A stretch of 64,000 nucleotides of DNA from Micromonospora radicis (GCF_003583405.1 NZ_QXEC01000014.1:1-64000); one strand, 5' to 3'. Shown: positions 52,501 to 60,570, counted from the first letter of the stretch. Notes: a model not told the origin generated them from the sequence alone. Program-made: numbers and translations.

Positions 52501-52780
52501 GCGGTCCCTGCTGGCCGAGCAGTCGCTGCTCGCCGGCATGGGGGTGCTGGTCGGTCTGGCTGTCGGTGTCGGCGTCGCCGCGACGATGGCACCGCTGGTG
52601 ATCCTCACCCCGTCCGCCGACCGGCCCGACCCGCCGCCGCTGCTGAACGTCGACTGGCCGCCGGTGCTGGCCACCGGTGTGGGTCTGCTGGTGCTGGCGT
52701 TGGCCTTCAGCGCCATGGTGTCGACGACCATGCGGCGGCGTTTGGCCGCCACCCAACTCCGCACCGGGGAGGACCGGTGA
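49517..52780 (+). CDS. FtsX-type ABC transporter permease (first)
   Basis: 1087 residues. A first membrane helix (GLLLAAAGAALVATVTLTGLAAYS), a large extracellular domain, three central helices (LVTPMLLVVVLGGYALLLVAGLL; LRARGAARWQLAGLT), further helices and three at the C-terminus (LFGAALAAVLLAAVGIAVDV; LGAGHRLVARSLLAEQSL). This is the duplicated MacB/FtsX architecture. GTG 49517 has no ribosome binding site; ATG 49574 (MRFALRRARATKG) is a plausible start. Partner of the second permease and two ATPases. Confidence 0.85.
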   Translation: MTTSSTGRTGPRGGGGTRRMRFALRRARATKGLLLAAAGAALVATVTLTGLAAYSQDVVGSGTRNVLAEASAQERSILVRASAGRTPQALRDRDAALRDHVEADLAGMPARISTAGYAAGRQLRGDTGDAVADHTGATYASVMFLDDLPAYARLVDGAWPQPDAARVQTALAAAAAQTLRVGVGDRIPITDGLTERVTEVTVVGVFTPVDPEAAYWRLAPETATGTLPTAATYGPMVVTRDDFTDRFLANASAGWLIEPDLSEVSTGAALDRLGGSATRILTETPTAAGLGDSALATGDLGVLVQRLQQATLVGRSALVTPMLLVVVLGGYALLLVAGLLTEHRRGETALLRARGAARWQLAGLTAREATLVVLPAAALAPLLAAELVGLADRLPALDAVSLRVDLARTSVVWLVAGVAAAGCALAMIGPSLRRGDSYVADLASRSRPSRRGMVQRAGLDLVLVGAAVLAWYQLSRYSSPLSRSRGGDLGVDPLLAAAPTLGVLAGAVLALRLLPPLIRLTERWVDRKPWTATVLGTWQAGRRPHAGPVLLLALAVAVGTLAWSLASTSDRSLQDQAAHRVGADLRLTEVNNTAPDGRADQVAALAGAQAVLPVWRDTARLGPTGEPATMLAMDAETAGDVVRIRADLAGGSTGQLFDSLAGQRVEAPATVLPADARRLTGRLLTRSDGRVVSGSVRHHAVLVGPRDAHRRLPLGTTRDREPMRFAVDLPAEGGPWRLAGFTAETSGSPAMTMDWRLSDLRVGPDGSAGTPVDLTGAGPWQLRDRHGQVASATTTGASLNIHYVRDIPRGWYDQPSLVQLSIARPAGAGRVPVVATPQALAALRVEAGAQTRLFLGGADVDVTVVGTVASLPGDNTDAALLVDLPSLSTRLFHDNGLLRATQEWWLSTRPGAAEQVATAAGELGGLTVLNRADVAAELARDPFGIGARGALFGAALAAVLLAAVGIAVDVSATARRRSTELAVLHTLGAGHRLVARSLLAEQSLLAGMGVLVGLAVGVGVAATMAPLVILTPSADRPDPPPLLNVDWPPVLATGVGLLVLALAFSAMVSTTMRRRLAATQLRTGEDR

Positions 52781-52881
52781 GCGCGAGGAGTGAGCTTGCG
52801 AGCCCCGCAGTCGCGAACGAAAGGCTTGTCCGGTGAGCGCGAGGAGTGAGCTTGCGAGCCCCGCAGTCGCGAACGAAAGGC
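52774..52881 (+). repeat. Perfect 52-bp direct repeat between two permease genes
   Basis: Copy 1 52774-52825 and copy 2 52830-52881 are identical, separated by TTGT, so the period is 56 bp. Copy 1 begins inside the last codons of the first permease and supplies its stop; copy 2 ends 7 bp before the next GTG. The unit is rich in GCGA/TCGC and may be a dispersed intergenic element. Confidence 0.9.
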
Positions 52882-52888
52882 GGAACCC

Positions 52889-55579
52889 GTGAGTGTGCGA
52901 CGGATCCGGGCGTACGTCGCCCAGCTGGGGTTGCTGGCGGTGCTGGGGCTGGTGGCGGCGCTGCTGGTGACCGCGGCGCCGCGGTTGGCCAACGGGTACG
53001 CCGACCAGGGGTTGCGGGCCGATGTGGCGCGGCTGCCGCACCTGGTCCGGGACGTGTCCATCGCTGTCGAGCGGCAACCGGACGAATCCACCGCCGCCGG
53101 CGGCCAGTACTCCCTCGACCGGTACGCCGACGCCCTTCCGCAGCCGTTGCCCACCCTGGTCGGCCCCCGCTGGTATGCCGCCGGTCTGCACGAGGAGAAG
53201 CTGACCGCCACCGGTGACGACCCGCCGATGGACGGCGGTGCGGTGAAGATGGTCGGCCTGCGGGCGCAGACCGGGGTGCAGGAGGCCACGGAGGTCGTCG
53301 CGGGACGCTGGCCGGCTACGCCCGAGGGTGGGCCGGCGGAGTTGGCGGTGTCGCGGGCGCTGGCCGAGCGGCTGTCGCTGCGTCCCGGCACCCGGCTGCG
53401 GCTGACCGGGCCGACGGGGGTGGCGCAGGCGCAGGTCGTCGGGGTGTTCGAACCGATCGACGCGGACGACCCGGTCTGGGACGACCTGGCGACCGCGCTG
53501 GAGCCGATCGTTCCGCTGGAGGACGGCGACCCGTACGTCACCCGGGCGGTCACCGACTGGGTAGGGCTGGACTCCGTGGCGAGCGCCAGCGGTGTCCCGC
53601 CGGTGTACAGCTGGCGGTACCGGGTCGACGAGAACCGGTTGACCAGTTCGACGCTGGAGCAGGTTACCGCGGCGGTGGCCGAGACTCGGCGCACCGAGTG
53701 GCTGCCCGGGTCGACGGTGCAGAGTTCGCTGGACTTCGCGCTGGTCCGCTTCGCCGGCCAACTGAACGCGGTACGGACGCTGCTGGCCATCGTGCAGGCC
53801 GGGCTGATCGCCAGCCTGCTCGGGCTGATCCTGCTGGCCGCCCGGCTGGTGGTGCAGCGTCGCCGCGACGAGTTGGCGTTGCTGCGGGCCCGGGGGGCGT
53901 CGCTGGGTGCGATCGGCCGGCGGACGCTGGCCGAGGCGCTGCCGGTGCAGCCGGTCGCGGTGCTGGCCGGTGCGGTGATCGGCAGCCGGTTGCCGGGGCG
54001 TACCGACGGCGTGCCGTGGCCGGTGCTGCTGCTGGCCGTGCTGACCACCGCCGCGGTGCCGGTGCTGGCGATGCTCACCGGGCGGCGGGTCGGCACTGTC
54101 ACCCGGCGTACGGATCTGGCCCGGCAACGTCCGTCGCTGCGGCGGTTGACCGTGGAGGCCAGTGTGGTGGTGCTGGCCGTGGCCGGCGTACTGCTGCTAC
54201 GTCGTCGTGGTCTCGACCCGGCCGGTGGGGTCGACGCGTACCTCAGTTCGGTGCCGGTGCTGGTCGCGGTGGCCGCCGCGGTGGTGGCGATCCGGCTGCT
54301 GCCGTGGCCGCTCGGGCTGGCCGGGCGGCTGGCCGGGCGGGCCCGAGGTGCGCTGCTGTTCCTCGGGGTGGCCCGGGCCGGTCGGGGCGCGCCGGTGGCG
54401 TTGGGGCCGCTGGCGGTGCTGATCGTGGCGGTCAGTACGGGCGTGTTCGGTGGGGTGGTGACGACCACCGTGGCCGCCGCGCGGGACCGGGCCACCTCCC
54501 TGACCGTGCCGGCCGACGCCCTGCTGACCGGGTACGCCTTCGCTCCCGACGCCGGTGCCGGGCTGGCCGAGGTGGCGGGGGTCGAGGCGGTGGCCCGGCT
54601 GTGGGTGGACTCCAACCGGCGGCTGCTGTCCGACGAGGGGCCCGGGGCCCGGCAGCTCGGCCAGGCCCGGGTGCTGGTGCTGGATGTGCCCGCCTTCGCC
54701 GAGGTGGTGGCCCGCAGCGGTGTCGACGTCGACGTGCCGGCCGCGTTGCGTGCCGCCGGGCGCGGCGACGGACCGGTGCCGGCGGTGGTCTCCCCGCGGG
54801 TGGCGGCCGCCGTCGGTGCCGCCGGGGTGGCCGACGTGCAGGGACGGCTCTACGGGTTCGAGGTCGCTGCCGTGGCCGAGGCGTTCCCCGGTGTCGGGTT
54901 GGGGGTGGAGCGGTTCGTGGTGCTGCCGTGGCAGGCGCTGCCCGAGTACGAGTACACGCCGATCATCCCGAACCAGTACCTGCTGGCCGGTGACGACATC
55001 GACCAGGAACAGCTGTTGGGGGTCGCCGACGACGCGCAACGGCGGCGGCAGGCGGCGGTGCTCGGTACGGAGGTGACCCGGCCGCAGCTGCCGGCGTCGG
55101 TGCAGACGTGGGCGGCGTACCGGGAGGGGTTGGACCGCAGCGGCGCCAACGAGGTGCTGACCCTGGCGTTCACCGCCGGTGCGGTCGGCGGGACGGTGTT
55201 GGCCGTGCTCGCGGTCGGGTTCGCGGTGGTCGCCGACGCCGGCGGTCGGGGTCGGATGCTGTCCCGGCTGCGCACGCTCGGGCTGTCCGCCGCGCACGGC
55301 CGCCGGCTGCTGGTGTACGAGTTGGTGCCGCTGGTACTGGTCGCCGCGGTGACCGGGGCGGTGGTGGGCGCCGGACTGCCCCGGATTCTCGGCCCGACCC
55401 TCGGGCTGTCCGCGTTCGCGCCCGGCGTGCCGATCCGCGACCACCTGGATCCGGTGGTCGTGGGTGGGGTGCTGGCGCTGGTGGTGCTCGGTCTGCTGGC
55501 CGGTCTGGTGGCGGAGAACCTGGTGAACCGACGGATGCGCCTCGGTGAGGTGCTGCGTCTGGGAGAGGAGAACGGATGA
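52889..55579 (+). CDS. FtsX-type ABC transporter permease (second)
   Basis: 896 residues starting VSVRRIRAYVAQLGLLAVLGLVAALLVTAAPRL in pieces: a short basic N-end then a membrane helix. A periplasm-like domain precedes helices such as LLGLILLAARLVVQRRRDE and VVLAVAGVLLLRRR; the C-terminal FtsX segment has LSRLRTLGLSAAHGRRLL. Similar organisation to the first permease but shorter. GTG 52889 follows the 52-bp repeats. Confidence 0.87.
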   Translation: MSVRRIRAYVAQLGLLAVLGLVAALLVTAAPRLANGYADQGLRADVARLPHLVRDVSIAVERQPDESTAAGGQYSLDRYADALPQPLPTLVGPRWYAAGLHEEKLTATGDDPPMDGGAVKMVGLRAQTGVQEATEVVAGRWPATPEGGPAELAVSRALAERLSLRPGTRLRLTGPTGVAQAQVVGVFEPIDADDPVWDDLATALEPIVPLEDGDPYVTRAVTDWVGLDSVASASGVPPVYSWRYRVDENRLTSSTLEQVTAAVAETRRTEWLPGSTVQSSLDFALVRFAGQLNAVRTLLAIVQAGLIASLLGLILLAARLVVQRRRDELALLRARGASLGAIGRRTLAEALPVQPVAVLAGAVIGSRLPGRTDGVPWPVLLLAVLTTAAVPVLAMLTGRRVGTVTRRTDLARQRPSLRRLTVEASVVVLAVAGVLLLRRRGLDPAGGVDAYLSSVPVLVAVAAAVVAIRLLPWPLGLAGRLAGRARGALLFLGVARAGRGAPVALGPLAVLIVAVSTGVFGGVVTTTVAAARDRATSLTVPADALLTGYAFAPDAGAGLAEVAGVEAVARLWVDSNRRLLSDEGPGARQLGQARVLVLDVPAFAEVVARSGVDVDVPAALRAAGRGDGPVPAVVSPRVAAAVGAAGVADVQGRLYGFEVAAVAEAFPGVGLGVERFVVLPWQALPEYEYTPIIPNQYLLAGDDIDQEQLLGVADDAQRRRQAAVLGTEVTRPQLPASVQTWAAYREGLDRSGANEVLTLAFTAGAVGGTVLAVLAVGFAVVADAGGRGRMLSRLRTLGLSAAHGRRLLVYELVPLVLVAAVTGAVVGAGLPRILGPTLGLSAFAPGVPIRDHLDPVVVGGVLALVVLGLLAGLVAENLVNRRMRLGEVLRLGEENG

Positions 55580-55628
55580 GCGGGCTGTTGGCGGGGCCGG
55601 GCCGGGTGCGGCGGGGCGGGGGGTCGTC

Positions 55629-56597
55629 GTGAGCGTGCTACAGGACGCCCCCGACCTGGCGACGCTGCAACGGCGGGCGGCGCAGCGGGCGGCCGACCGG
55701 GCCGGTGGCGCGGATCGGCTGCGCGGGCACATCGTCTGCGACGGGCTGGTACGGATCTTCACCAGTGAGGGGGTGGAGGTCGTCGCGTTGCAGGGGCTCG
55801 ACCTGGTCGTCGACCGGGGTGAGCTGGTGGCCATCGTGGGGGCGTCGGGTTCCGGCAAGTCCACCGTGCTGAACATCCTGTCCGGGCTGGACACCCCGAC
55901 CGCGGGCATCGCCCGGGTGGCCGGGTACGACCTGCTGACCATGTCGGCGCGTAAGCGGCTGCGGTACCGCCGGCACACCGTCGGGTTCGTGTGGCAGCAG
56001 ACCGCCCGTAACCTGCTGCCGTACCTGACCGCCCGGGAGAACGTGCAGCTGCCGATGCGGCTGGCCGGGCGCAGTGGCCGGGCGGCGCGGCGGCGGGCGA
56101 CGGAGCTGTTGGAGATGGTCGGCGTCGGGCACTGCGCGGACCGCCGGCCGGGGCAGCTGAGCGGCGGTGAGCAGCAGCGGTGTGCCGTCGCGGTGGCGGT
56201 GGCCAACGATCCGGAGGTGCTCTTCGCCGACGAGCCGACCGGTGAGCTGGACGAGGCGACGGCCGCGGAGGTGTTCGGGGCGCTGCGCACCATCAACGCG
56301 GAACTGGGGGTCACCGTCGTGGTGGTCACCCACGACCCGCAGGTCGCCTCGCAGGTGCGCCGGACCATCGCGATCCGTGACGGGCGGACCGCTTCGGAGG
56401 TGCACCGCACCGCGCGGATCGGCGCCGACGGTGTCGAGGAGCTGGTCACCGAGGAGTACGCGGTGCTGGACCGGGCCGGGCGGATGCAGCTGCCCGCCGG
56501 TTTCGTCGACGCGTTGGCGTTGCGGGACCGGGTGAAGTTGACCCTGGAGCCGGATCACGTGCAGGTCCGTTCCGGTGTGGAGAGGGGTACGTCGTGA
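55629..56597 (+). CDS. ABC transporter ATP-binding protein (LolD/MacB type) with C-terminal extension
   Basis: 322 residues. Walker A GASGSGKST, signature LSGGEQQR, Walker B VLFADEPTGELD and switch histidine in VVVVTHDP. After the ATPase core, about 40 residues (AVLDRAGRMQLPAGFVDALA) resemble the AbrB/SpoVT swapped-hairpin consensus. GTG 55629; the stop overlaps the next GTG (GTGA). Powers the FtsX permeases. Confidence 0.9.
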   Translation: MSVLQDAPDLATLQRRAAQRAADRAGGADRLRGHIVCDGLVRIFTSEGVEVVALQGLDLVVDRGELVAIVGASGSGKSTVLNILSGLDTPTAGIARVAGYDLLTMSARKRLRYRRHTVGFVWQQTARNLLPYLTARENVQLPMRLAGRSGRAARRRATELLEMVGVGHCADRRPGQLSGGEQQRCAVAVAVANDPEVLFADEPTGELDEATAAEVFGALRTINAELGVTVVVVTHDPQVASQVRRTIAIRDGRTASEVHRTARIGADGVEELVTEEYAVLDRAGRMQLPAGFVDALALRDRVKLTLEPDHVQVRSGVERGTS

Positions 56598-57292
56598 GCG
56601 AGGATCTGGTCCGGGTGCAGGGGCTGTGCCGCGACTTCGGCAGCGGCGACCGGGTGGTCCACGCGCTGCGGGAGGTGTCGCTGCGGGCCGGGCGCGGTGA
56701 GCTGGTCGCGGTGCGGGGCCGTTCGGGTGCCGGCAAGACCACCCTGCTGAACCTCATCGGCGGGCTGGACCGGCCCACCGCCGGGCGGGTGTGGGTGGCC
56801 GGGCAGGAGGTGACCGGCGCTGCGGAGCGGGAGCTGCTGCGGTTGCGGCGCGACACCGTCGGGTTCGTGTTCCAGTCGTTCGGGCTGATCCCGATCCTGT
56901 CCGCGGCGGAGAACGTCGGCGTGCCGATGCGGCTGGCGAAGGTGCCGGCCGCGCAGCGGGAGGAACGGGTGTCGGTGCTGCTGGAGCTGGTCGGGCTGGG
57001 TGGACACGCGGCGCAGCGGCCGTACGAGATGTCCGGCGGGCAGCAGCAGCGGGTGGCGATCGCGCGGGCGTTGGCCAATGACCCGGCGTTGCTGATCGCC
57101 GACGAGCCGACGGGGCAGTTGGACTCCGAGACCGGCCGGGCGGTGATGGACCTGCTGCGGGCGTTGGTGCACGCCCGGGGCATGACGGCCCTGGTCGCCA
57201 CCCACGACCCGACGCTGATGGAGTTGGCCGACCGGGTGCTGGTGCTGCGCGACGGCCGGTTGGTGGGGGCCGGTGCACCGGTCGGGGTGTGA
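56594..57292 (+). CDS. ABC transporter ATP-binding protein (LolD/MacB type)
   Basis: 232 residues: Walker A GRSGAGKTT, signature MSGGQQQR, Walker B LLIADEPTGQLD, switch region LVATHDP. Shorter than its neighbour and without extension. Translationally coupled to it. Two ATPases and two permeases make a four-gene export or membrane-remodelling system; substrate unknown. Confidence 0.92.
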   Translation: MSEDLVRVQGLCRDFGSGDRVVHALREVSLRAGRGELVAVRGRSGAGKTTLLNLIGGLDRPTAGRVWVAGQEVTGAAERELLRLRRDTVGFVFQSFGLIPILSAAENVGVPMRLAKVPAAQREERVSVLLELVGLGGHAAQRPYEMSGGQQQRVAIARALANDPALLIADEPTGQLDSETGRAVMDLLRALVHARGMTALVATHDPTLMELADRVLVLRDGRLVGAGAPVGV

Positions 57293-57324
57293 CCGGGTTG
57301 GTCGTGACCGGGGCCGGGGTGTGA

Positions 57325-57783
57325 TCAGTACGGGTCGCCGCAGATCCGCCAGTCGCCGTCCTCCCGCACCACCGACAGGTCCCGCTGTTCGCTGGTGCCG
57401 CTGTCGCGGGTCAGCCGTACGGTGACGGTGCCGTGCGGCTGACCGCCGCGGGTGGCCACCGACACGTCCACGATCTCGTAGTCGCGTACCACCGGTGGGG
57501 TGCGTACCCAGCTGGTGAAGCCGAGTTGGCTCCACCGGCCGCGCGCGTCGGCGCAGAGCCGCTCGTACGCGCCGTCGGTGTCGCCGGCGGTGACCTGGCG
57601 AAGGAAACCGTCGGCGGTCTCCCGGACGGGGCCGGCGGCCTGGGTGACCAGCTGCACGTTCCAGGCACCCAGGCCGGCGACGCCGACGCAGCACAGGGCG
57701 ACGCCGACAGCGGCGACGACGAACCCGGTCCGGACCGGGTGGCGTCGCCGGGCCGGCCTGCTCCACGGCTGCGCAGCGCCCAC
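57325..57783 (-). CDS. Membrane-anchored hypothetical protein (DUF4878-like)
   Basis: 152 residues: basic N-terminus, one membrane helix (TGFVVAAVGVALCCVGVAGLGAW) and an exported domain with ETADGFLRQVTAGDTDGAYERLC and DGDWRICGDPY, the pattern of NTF2-like/DUF4878 lipoprotein-like proteins. The paired cysteines in the exported part could form a disulfide. GTG 57783. Role unknown. Confidence 0.72.
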   Translation of the reverse strand: MGAAQPWSRPARRRHPVRTGFVVAAVGVALCCVGVAGLGAWNVQLVTQAAGPVRETADGFLRQVTAGDTDGAYERLCADARGRWSQLGFTSWVRTPPVVRDYEIVDVSVATRGGQPHGTVTVRLTRDSGTSEQRDLSVVREDGDWRICGDPY

Positions 57784-57843
57784 ACCACCAGACGGTAGAG
57801 GTATCGGCCGCGTCGGCGGGCCGAAAGTGGCGCCGCCCGGTGG

Positions 57844-58842
57844 TCAGCCGCGGCGGCGGGCGCGGGCGGCCCAGATGGCGTACGCGGGGTCGCGGTCGAG
57901 GTTGTGTCGGTCCCGGTCGTAGCGTCGGGTGGTACGGGGGTCGGCGTGACCCATGGCGTCCTGCACGTCTTCCAGCGGTACGCCCTCGGCTCGGGCGGTG
58001 GTGGCGAAGGCGTGCCGCAGCGAGTGCGGCGACAGCCGGGCCCAGGCCGGGATGCCGGCGCTGCGGGCGAGCCGGCGCACCAGCCGGAACACCGAGTGGC
58101 GGTCCAGCCGGGCGCCGCTGGTGGTGACCAGCAGTGGCCCGGTGAGCCGGGTGGTCTCCACGCCCTGTTCGGTGGCGCGCTGCGCCAGGTAGGTGTCGAC
58201 GGCGTGGGCGGTGGACGGGGTCAGCGCCCGGCGGCGGGCCTTGCCGCCCTTGCCGGTGAAGCGCACGCTGCGGTGTCCCCGTTCCGCGCCGAGGTCGGCC
58301 AGGTCCAGGGCGACCAGTTCACCGACGCGCAGCCCGAGGTCGGCCAGCAGGGCGATGGCGGCCCGGTTGCGGGCGGCTGTCGGGCCGGTCTCGGCGTCGG
58401 CGGCGGCGAGCAGCGCGTCGACCTCGTCGGGGGTGAGCCCGACGGTGGCGGAGTGGTCCCGGTCGACGCGGGGCCGGTCGGCGTCGGAGACCGGGTTGGT
58501 GTCGACCGCCCGCAGCTTGACCAGGAAGTCGTACCAGCTGGACAGGGCGGACAGCCGACGGGCCACCGTGGCCGGGGTCAGCGGGCGGCCGGTACGCGCC
58601 ACGACGGTGCCTTCGAGTGTCCGGGCGTACTCGTTCACGTGCAGGAAGTTCGCCCGCAGCGGGTCGAGCTGTCGCTGGGTGCACCAGGCGAGCCAGGTGG
58701 CGACATCGCGCCGGTACGCGTCACGGGTGTGTTCGCTGAGTCGGCGGTTGCGCAACCACGCCTCGGTGACGGCGACCGGGCCGCCAGGCAGCGCGGGATG
58801 GTCCGGGGTGCGCAGCAGCACCGCATTGTCGAGCGAACGCAT
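57844..58842 (-). CDS. Tyrosine recombinase (XerC/D-like)
   Basis: 332 residues. N-terminal SAM-like domain (SEHTRDAYRRDVATWLAW) and catalytic domain with Arg in LGLRVGELVALDL, Lys in GKGGKAR, HSLRHAFATTAR, GHADPRTT and Tyr in RRYDRDR. All catalytic residues are present. It carries no mobile-element neighbours, so it may be a stand-alone or domesticated recombinase. Longer than XerC (298 aa). Confidence 0.85.
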   Translation of the reverse strand: MRSLDNAVLLRTPDHPALPGGPVAVTEAWLRNRRLSEHTRDAYRRDVATWLAWCTQRQLDPLRANFLHVNEYARTLEGTVVARTGRPLTPATVARRLSALSSWYDFLVKLRAVDTNPVSDADRPRVDRDHSATVGLTPDEVDALLAAADAETGPTAARNRAAIALLADLGLRVGELVALDLADLGAERGHRSVRFTGKGGKARRRALTPSTAHAVDTYLAQRATEQGVETTRLTGPLLVTTSGARLDRHSVFRLVRRLARSAGIPAWARLSPHSLRHAFATTARAEGVPLEDVQDAMGHADPRTTRRYDRDRHNLDRDPAYAIWAARARRRG

Positions 58843-58957
58843 GTGAAAAAGGCTCTCAGCCCTGGGGTCGGTTGACGATCAGGCGCGCCGGGGCGGGTGG
58901 ACTCGGCTGCCGAGTGTGCGGGGAGGCATACGGGTGGCGGCCGGGTTCGGCGGGAAC

Positions 58958-59002
58958 CGCGACGGCGGGGGCGGGACGCGGTGTCCCACCCCCGCCGTCG
59001 CG
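58958..59002 (-). terminator. Hairpin downstream of hsp20
   Basis: 20-bp arms (58958-58977 and 58983-59002) with one mismatch and a 5-nt loop, just after the hsp20 stop on the minus strand. No T-run. Confidence 0.7.
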
Positions 59003-59008
59003 CGGCGT

Positions 59009-59434
59009 TCAGGCGTTGATCTGCTTGCGGCCGTTGCCGGTGGCGCTGACGGTGACCCGGCGGGGCTTGGCCCGCTCGGCCACCGGGATCCGCAGCGTCA
59101 GCACGCCGTTGTCGTAGCCGGCCTCGAGCTTGTCGGTGTCCAGGGTGTCGCCCAGGAACAACTGCCGGCTGAACACACCCATCGGACGTTCGGCGGCGAC
59201 GAGTTCGACCTTGTCGCCGGCGGGCCGGCGACGCTCGGCCCGCACGGTCAGTACGTTGCGTTGCACCGTGCAGTCGATGCTCTCCGGGTCGACGCCGGGC
59301 AGGTCGAACGCGGCGTAGAAGTAGTCGCCGTCGCGGTAGGCGTCCATGTGCATGACGGCGGGGCGGCTGGTGGTGCCGAAGAACTGCTCGGCGAGCCGGT
59401 CGATCTCCCGGAACGGGTCGGTGCGCATCAACAT
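59009..59434 (-). CDS. Small heat-shock protein (Hsp20/alpha-crystallin)
   Basis: 141 residues. Alpha-crystallin core from HMDAYRDGDYFYAAFDLPGVD to LEAGYDNGVLTLRIPV, with GVFSRQLFLGDTLD in the middle. An ATP-independent holdase. ATG 59434 has GGAGG upstream. A HAIR-type inverted repeat lies 42 bp upstream, implying HspR control. Confidence 0.93.
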   Translation of the reverse strand: MLMRTDPFREIDRLAEQFFGTTSRPAVMHMDAYRDGDYFYAAFDLPGVDPESIDCTVQRNVLTVRAERRRPAGDKVELVAAERPMGVFSRQLFLGDTLDTDKLEAGYDNGVLTLRIPVAERAKPRRVTVSATGNGRKQINA

Positions 59435-59475
59435 GTCGTGCCTCCTCGGTTCCTCTGGCCGAAGGTTCGGGTGGT

Positions 59476-59498
59476 AGTTGAGCCTTGTGGACTCAACT
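59476..59498 (-). promoter_or_regulatory. HAIR-type (HspR) operator upstream of hsp20
   Basis: Inverted repeat AGTTGAG (59476-59482) / CTCAACT (59492-59498). On the coding strand it reads GTTGAGT-N7-GCTCAAC, close to the HspR consensus CTTGAGT-N7-ACTCAAG with identical TTGAG-N9-CTCAA spacing. Confidence 0.7.
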
Positions 59499-59553
59499 TC
59501 CTGCTTCTTGTTTAGCGCCTCCGCCGGGCGTCGTCAACTGCGGCCCCGATGTG

Positions 59554-59970
59554 TCAGTGGTCACGCTTGGGTAGCAGGGCGACCAGGGCGGCCGGCACCA
59601 CCAGGTGCATCGCCCCCAGTGCGAGCTTGGCGCCGCTGGTGGCGTCGGCCTGCAGCAGCGGCGCAAAGGACAGCAGCGTGCCGGCGATCGCGAGGCTGAA
59701 CCAGATGCTGGTGGCCCGGTCACCGGCGAACCGCTCCAGGGTCGCCAGCGCCACCCACCCCAGCAGCGCCGAACCGAGGGAGACCACGATCACCGGGGCG
59801 AGGTTGACGACGAACTCCGGCCGACCCGGGCTGCGTACCGCGTAGTCGACGCCGCCCAGCGCGCCGATCAGCCAGATCGCGGCGCTGGCGGCGACCGCGG
59901 CGAGAGCGCCGGTGGCGCGACGCCGCAGGGGCGAGGCGGTGTCGATGCCGGCCAGGGTGGTGCTGCTCAT
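59554..59970 (-). CDS. DUF6069 family membrane protein
   Basis: 138 residues with four hydrophobic segments (ALAAVAASAAIWLIGALGG; NLAPVIVVSLGSALLGWVAL; IWFSLAIAGTLLSFAPLL; HLVVPAALVALLP). I recognise the DUF6069 family. The upstream region contains a palindrome, and the MarR gene lies further upstream on the same strand. ATG 59970 follows a GCAGCC-rich stretch with no clear ribosome binding site. Confidence 0.8.
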   Translation of the reverse strand: MSSTTLAGIDTASPLRRRATGALAAVAASAAIWLIGALGGVDYAVRSPGRPEFVVNLAPVIVVSLGSALLGWVALATLERFAGDRATSIWFSLAIAGTLLSFAPLLQADATSGAKLALGAMHLVVPAALVALLPKRDH

Positions 59971-60012
59971 GGCTGCTCCTAAGGCAGGGGATGCCGATAC
60001 CGCGACCGTACC

Positions 60013-60036
60013 AGATAGTCTCGCCCGAAACTATCT
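60013..60036 (-). promoter_or_regulatory. 24-bp palindromic operator upstream of the DUF6069 gene
   Basis: AGATAGT (60013-60019) and ACTATCT (60030-60036), with inner TCG/CGA giving 10 of 11 paired positions. It lies about 43 bp upstream of the DUF6069 start and downstream of the marR stop, so the MarR neighbour probably represses this gene. Confidence 0.65.
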
Positions 60037-60099
60037 CTCTGCAAACGATCTGTGGTTCCCGAAGGGCCGGACCGTAGGCGCAGATGCGGATCTGCGGCG

Positions 60100-60570
60100 C
60101 TAGCAGACCGAGCCGGCCGCCCCGCAGACCCCCGCGCCGGAGAGCCGCTCGTCGACCAGGCGCCGGATCGCGCGGAGGAACACCGCCCGCTCCGGCTCGG
60201 GCAACGCGGCCAGTACGTCCTGTTCGATCCGGGCGGCGATCTCCTGTGCCTGGTCGAGTACCCGCTCCCCCTGCGGAGTCACCTCCACCAGCCTGGCCCG
60301 CCGGTCGGTCGGCGACGGCACCCGCCGGGCCAGGCCGGCCGCCTCCAACTGGTCCAGGGTCACCACCATGGTGGTCTTGTCCACCCCGCACGACTCACCG
60401 ATCTGCCGCTGGGTCAGACCACCACCACGGGCACGCGCCAGCACGTTGTGCGCCCGGGGCGAGATGCCCAGCTCGGCCAGCCCGGCGGCCTGCTCGGCCC
60501 GCAAGGCGTGACTGGCCCAACTGAGCAGGAACATCAGGTCCGACGGGCGGCCCGGCGACGGGGATGTCAT
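60100..60570 (-). CDS. MarR-family transcriptional regulator
   Basis: 156 residues. Winged helix: SPRAHNVLARARGGGLTQRQIGESCGVDKTTMVVTLDQLEAAG with wing SPTDRRARLVEVTPQG. Ends with cysteines (VCGAAGSVC), unusual for the family. A TAATCT box (minus strand, 60582-60577) lies 6 nt before ATG 60570, so it may be leaderless. Likely regulator of the downstream membrane protein. Confidence 0.88.
   Translation of the reverse strand: MTSPSPGRPSDLMFLLSWASHALRAEQAAGLAELGISPRAHNVLARARGGGLTQRQIGESCGVDKTTMVVTLDQLEAAGLARRVPSPTDRRARLVEVTPQGERVLDQAQEIAARIEQDVLAALPEPERAVFLRAIRRLVDERLSGAGVCGAAGSVC

Noticed and set aside
51922..54615. 897-codon antisense frame across the two permeases and the 52-bp repeats
   Set aside because: Ser/Ala/Arg/Pro-rich shadow; runs straight through two genes and contains the repeat twice.
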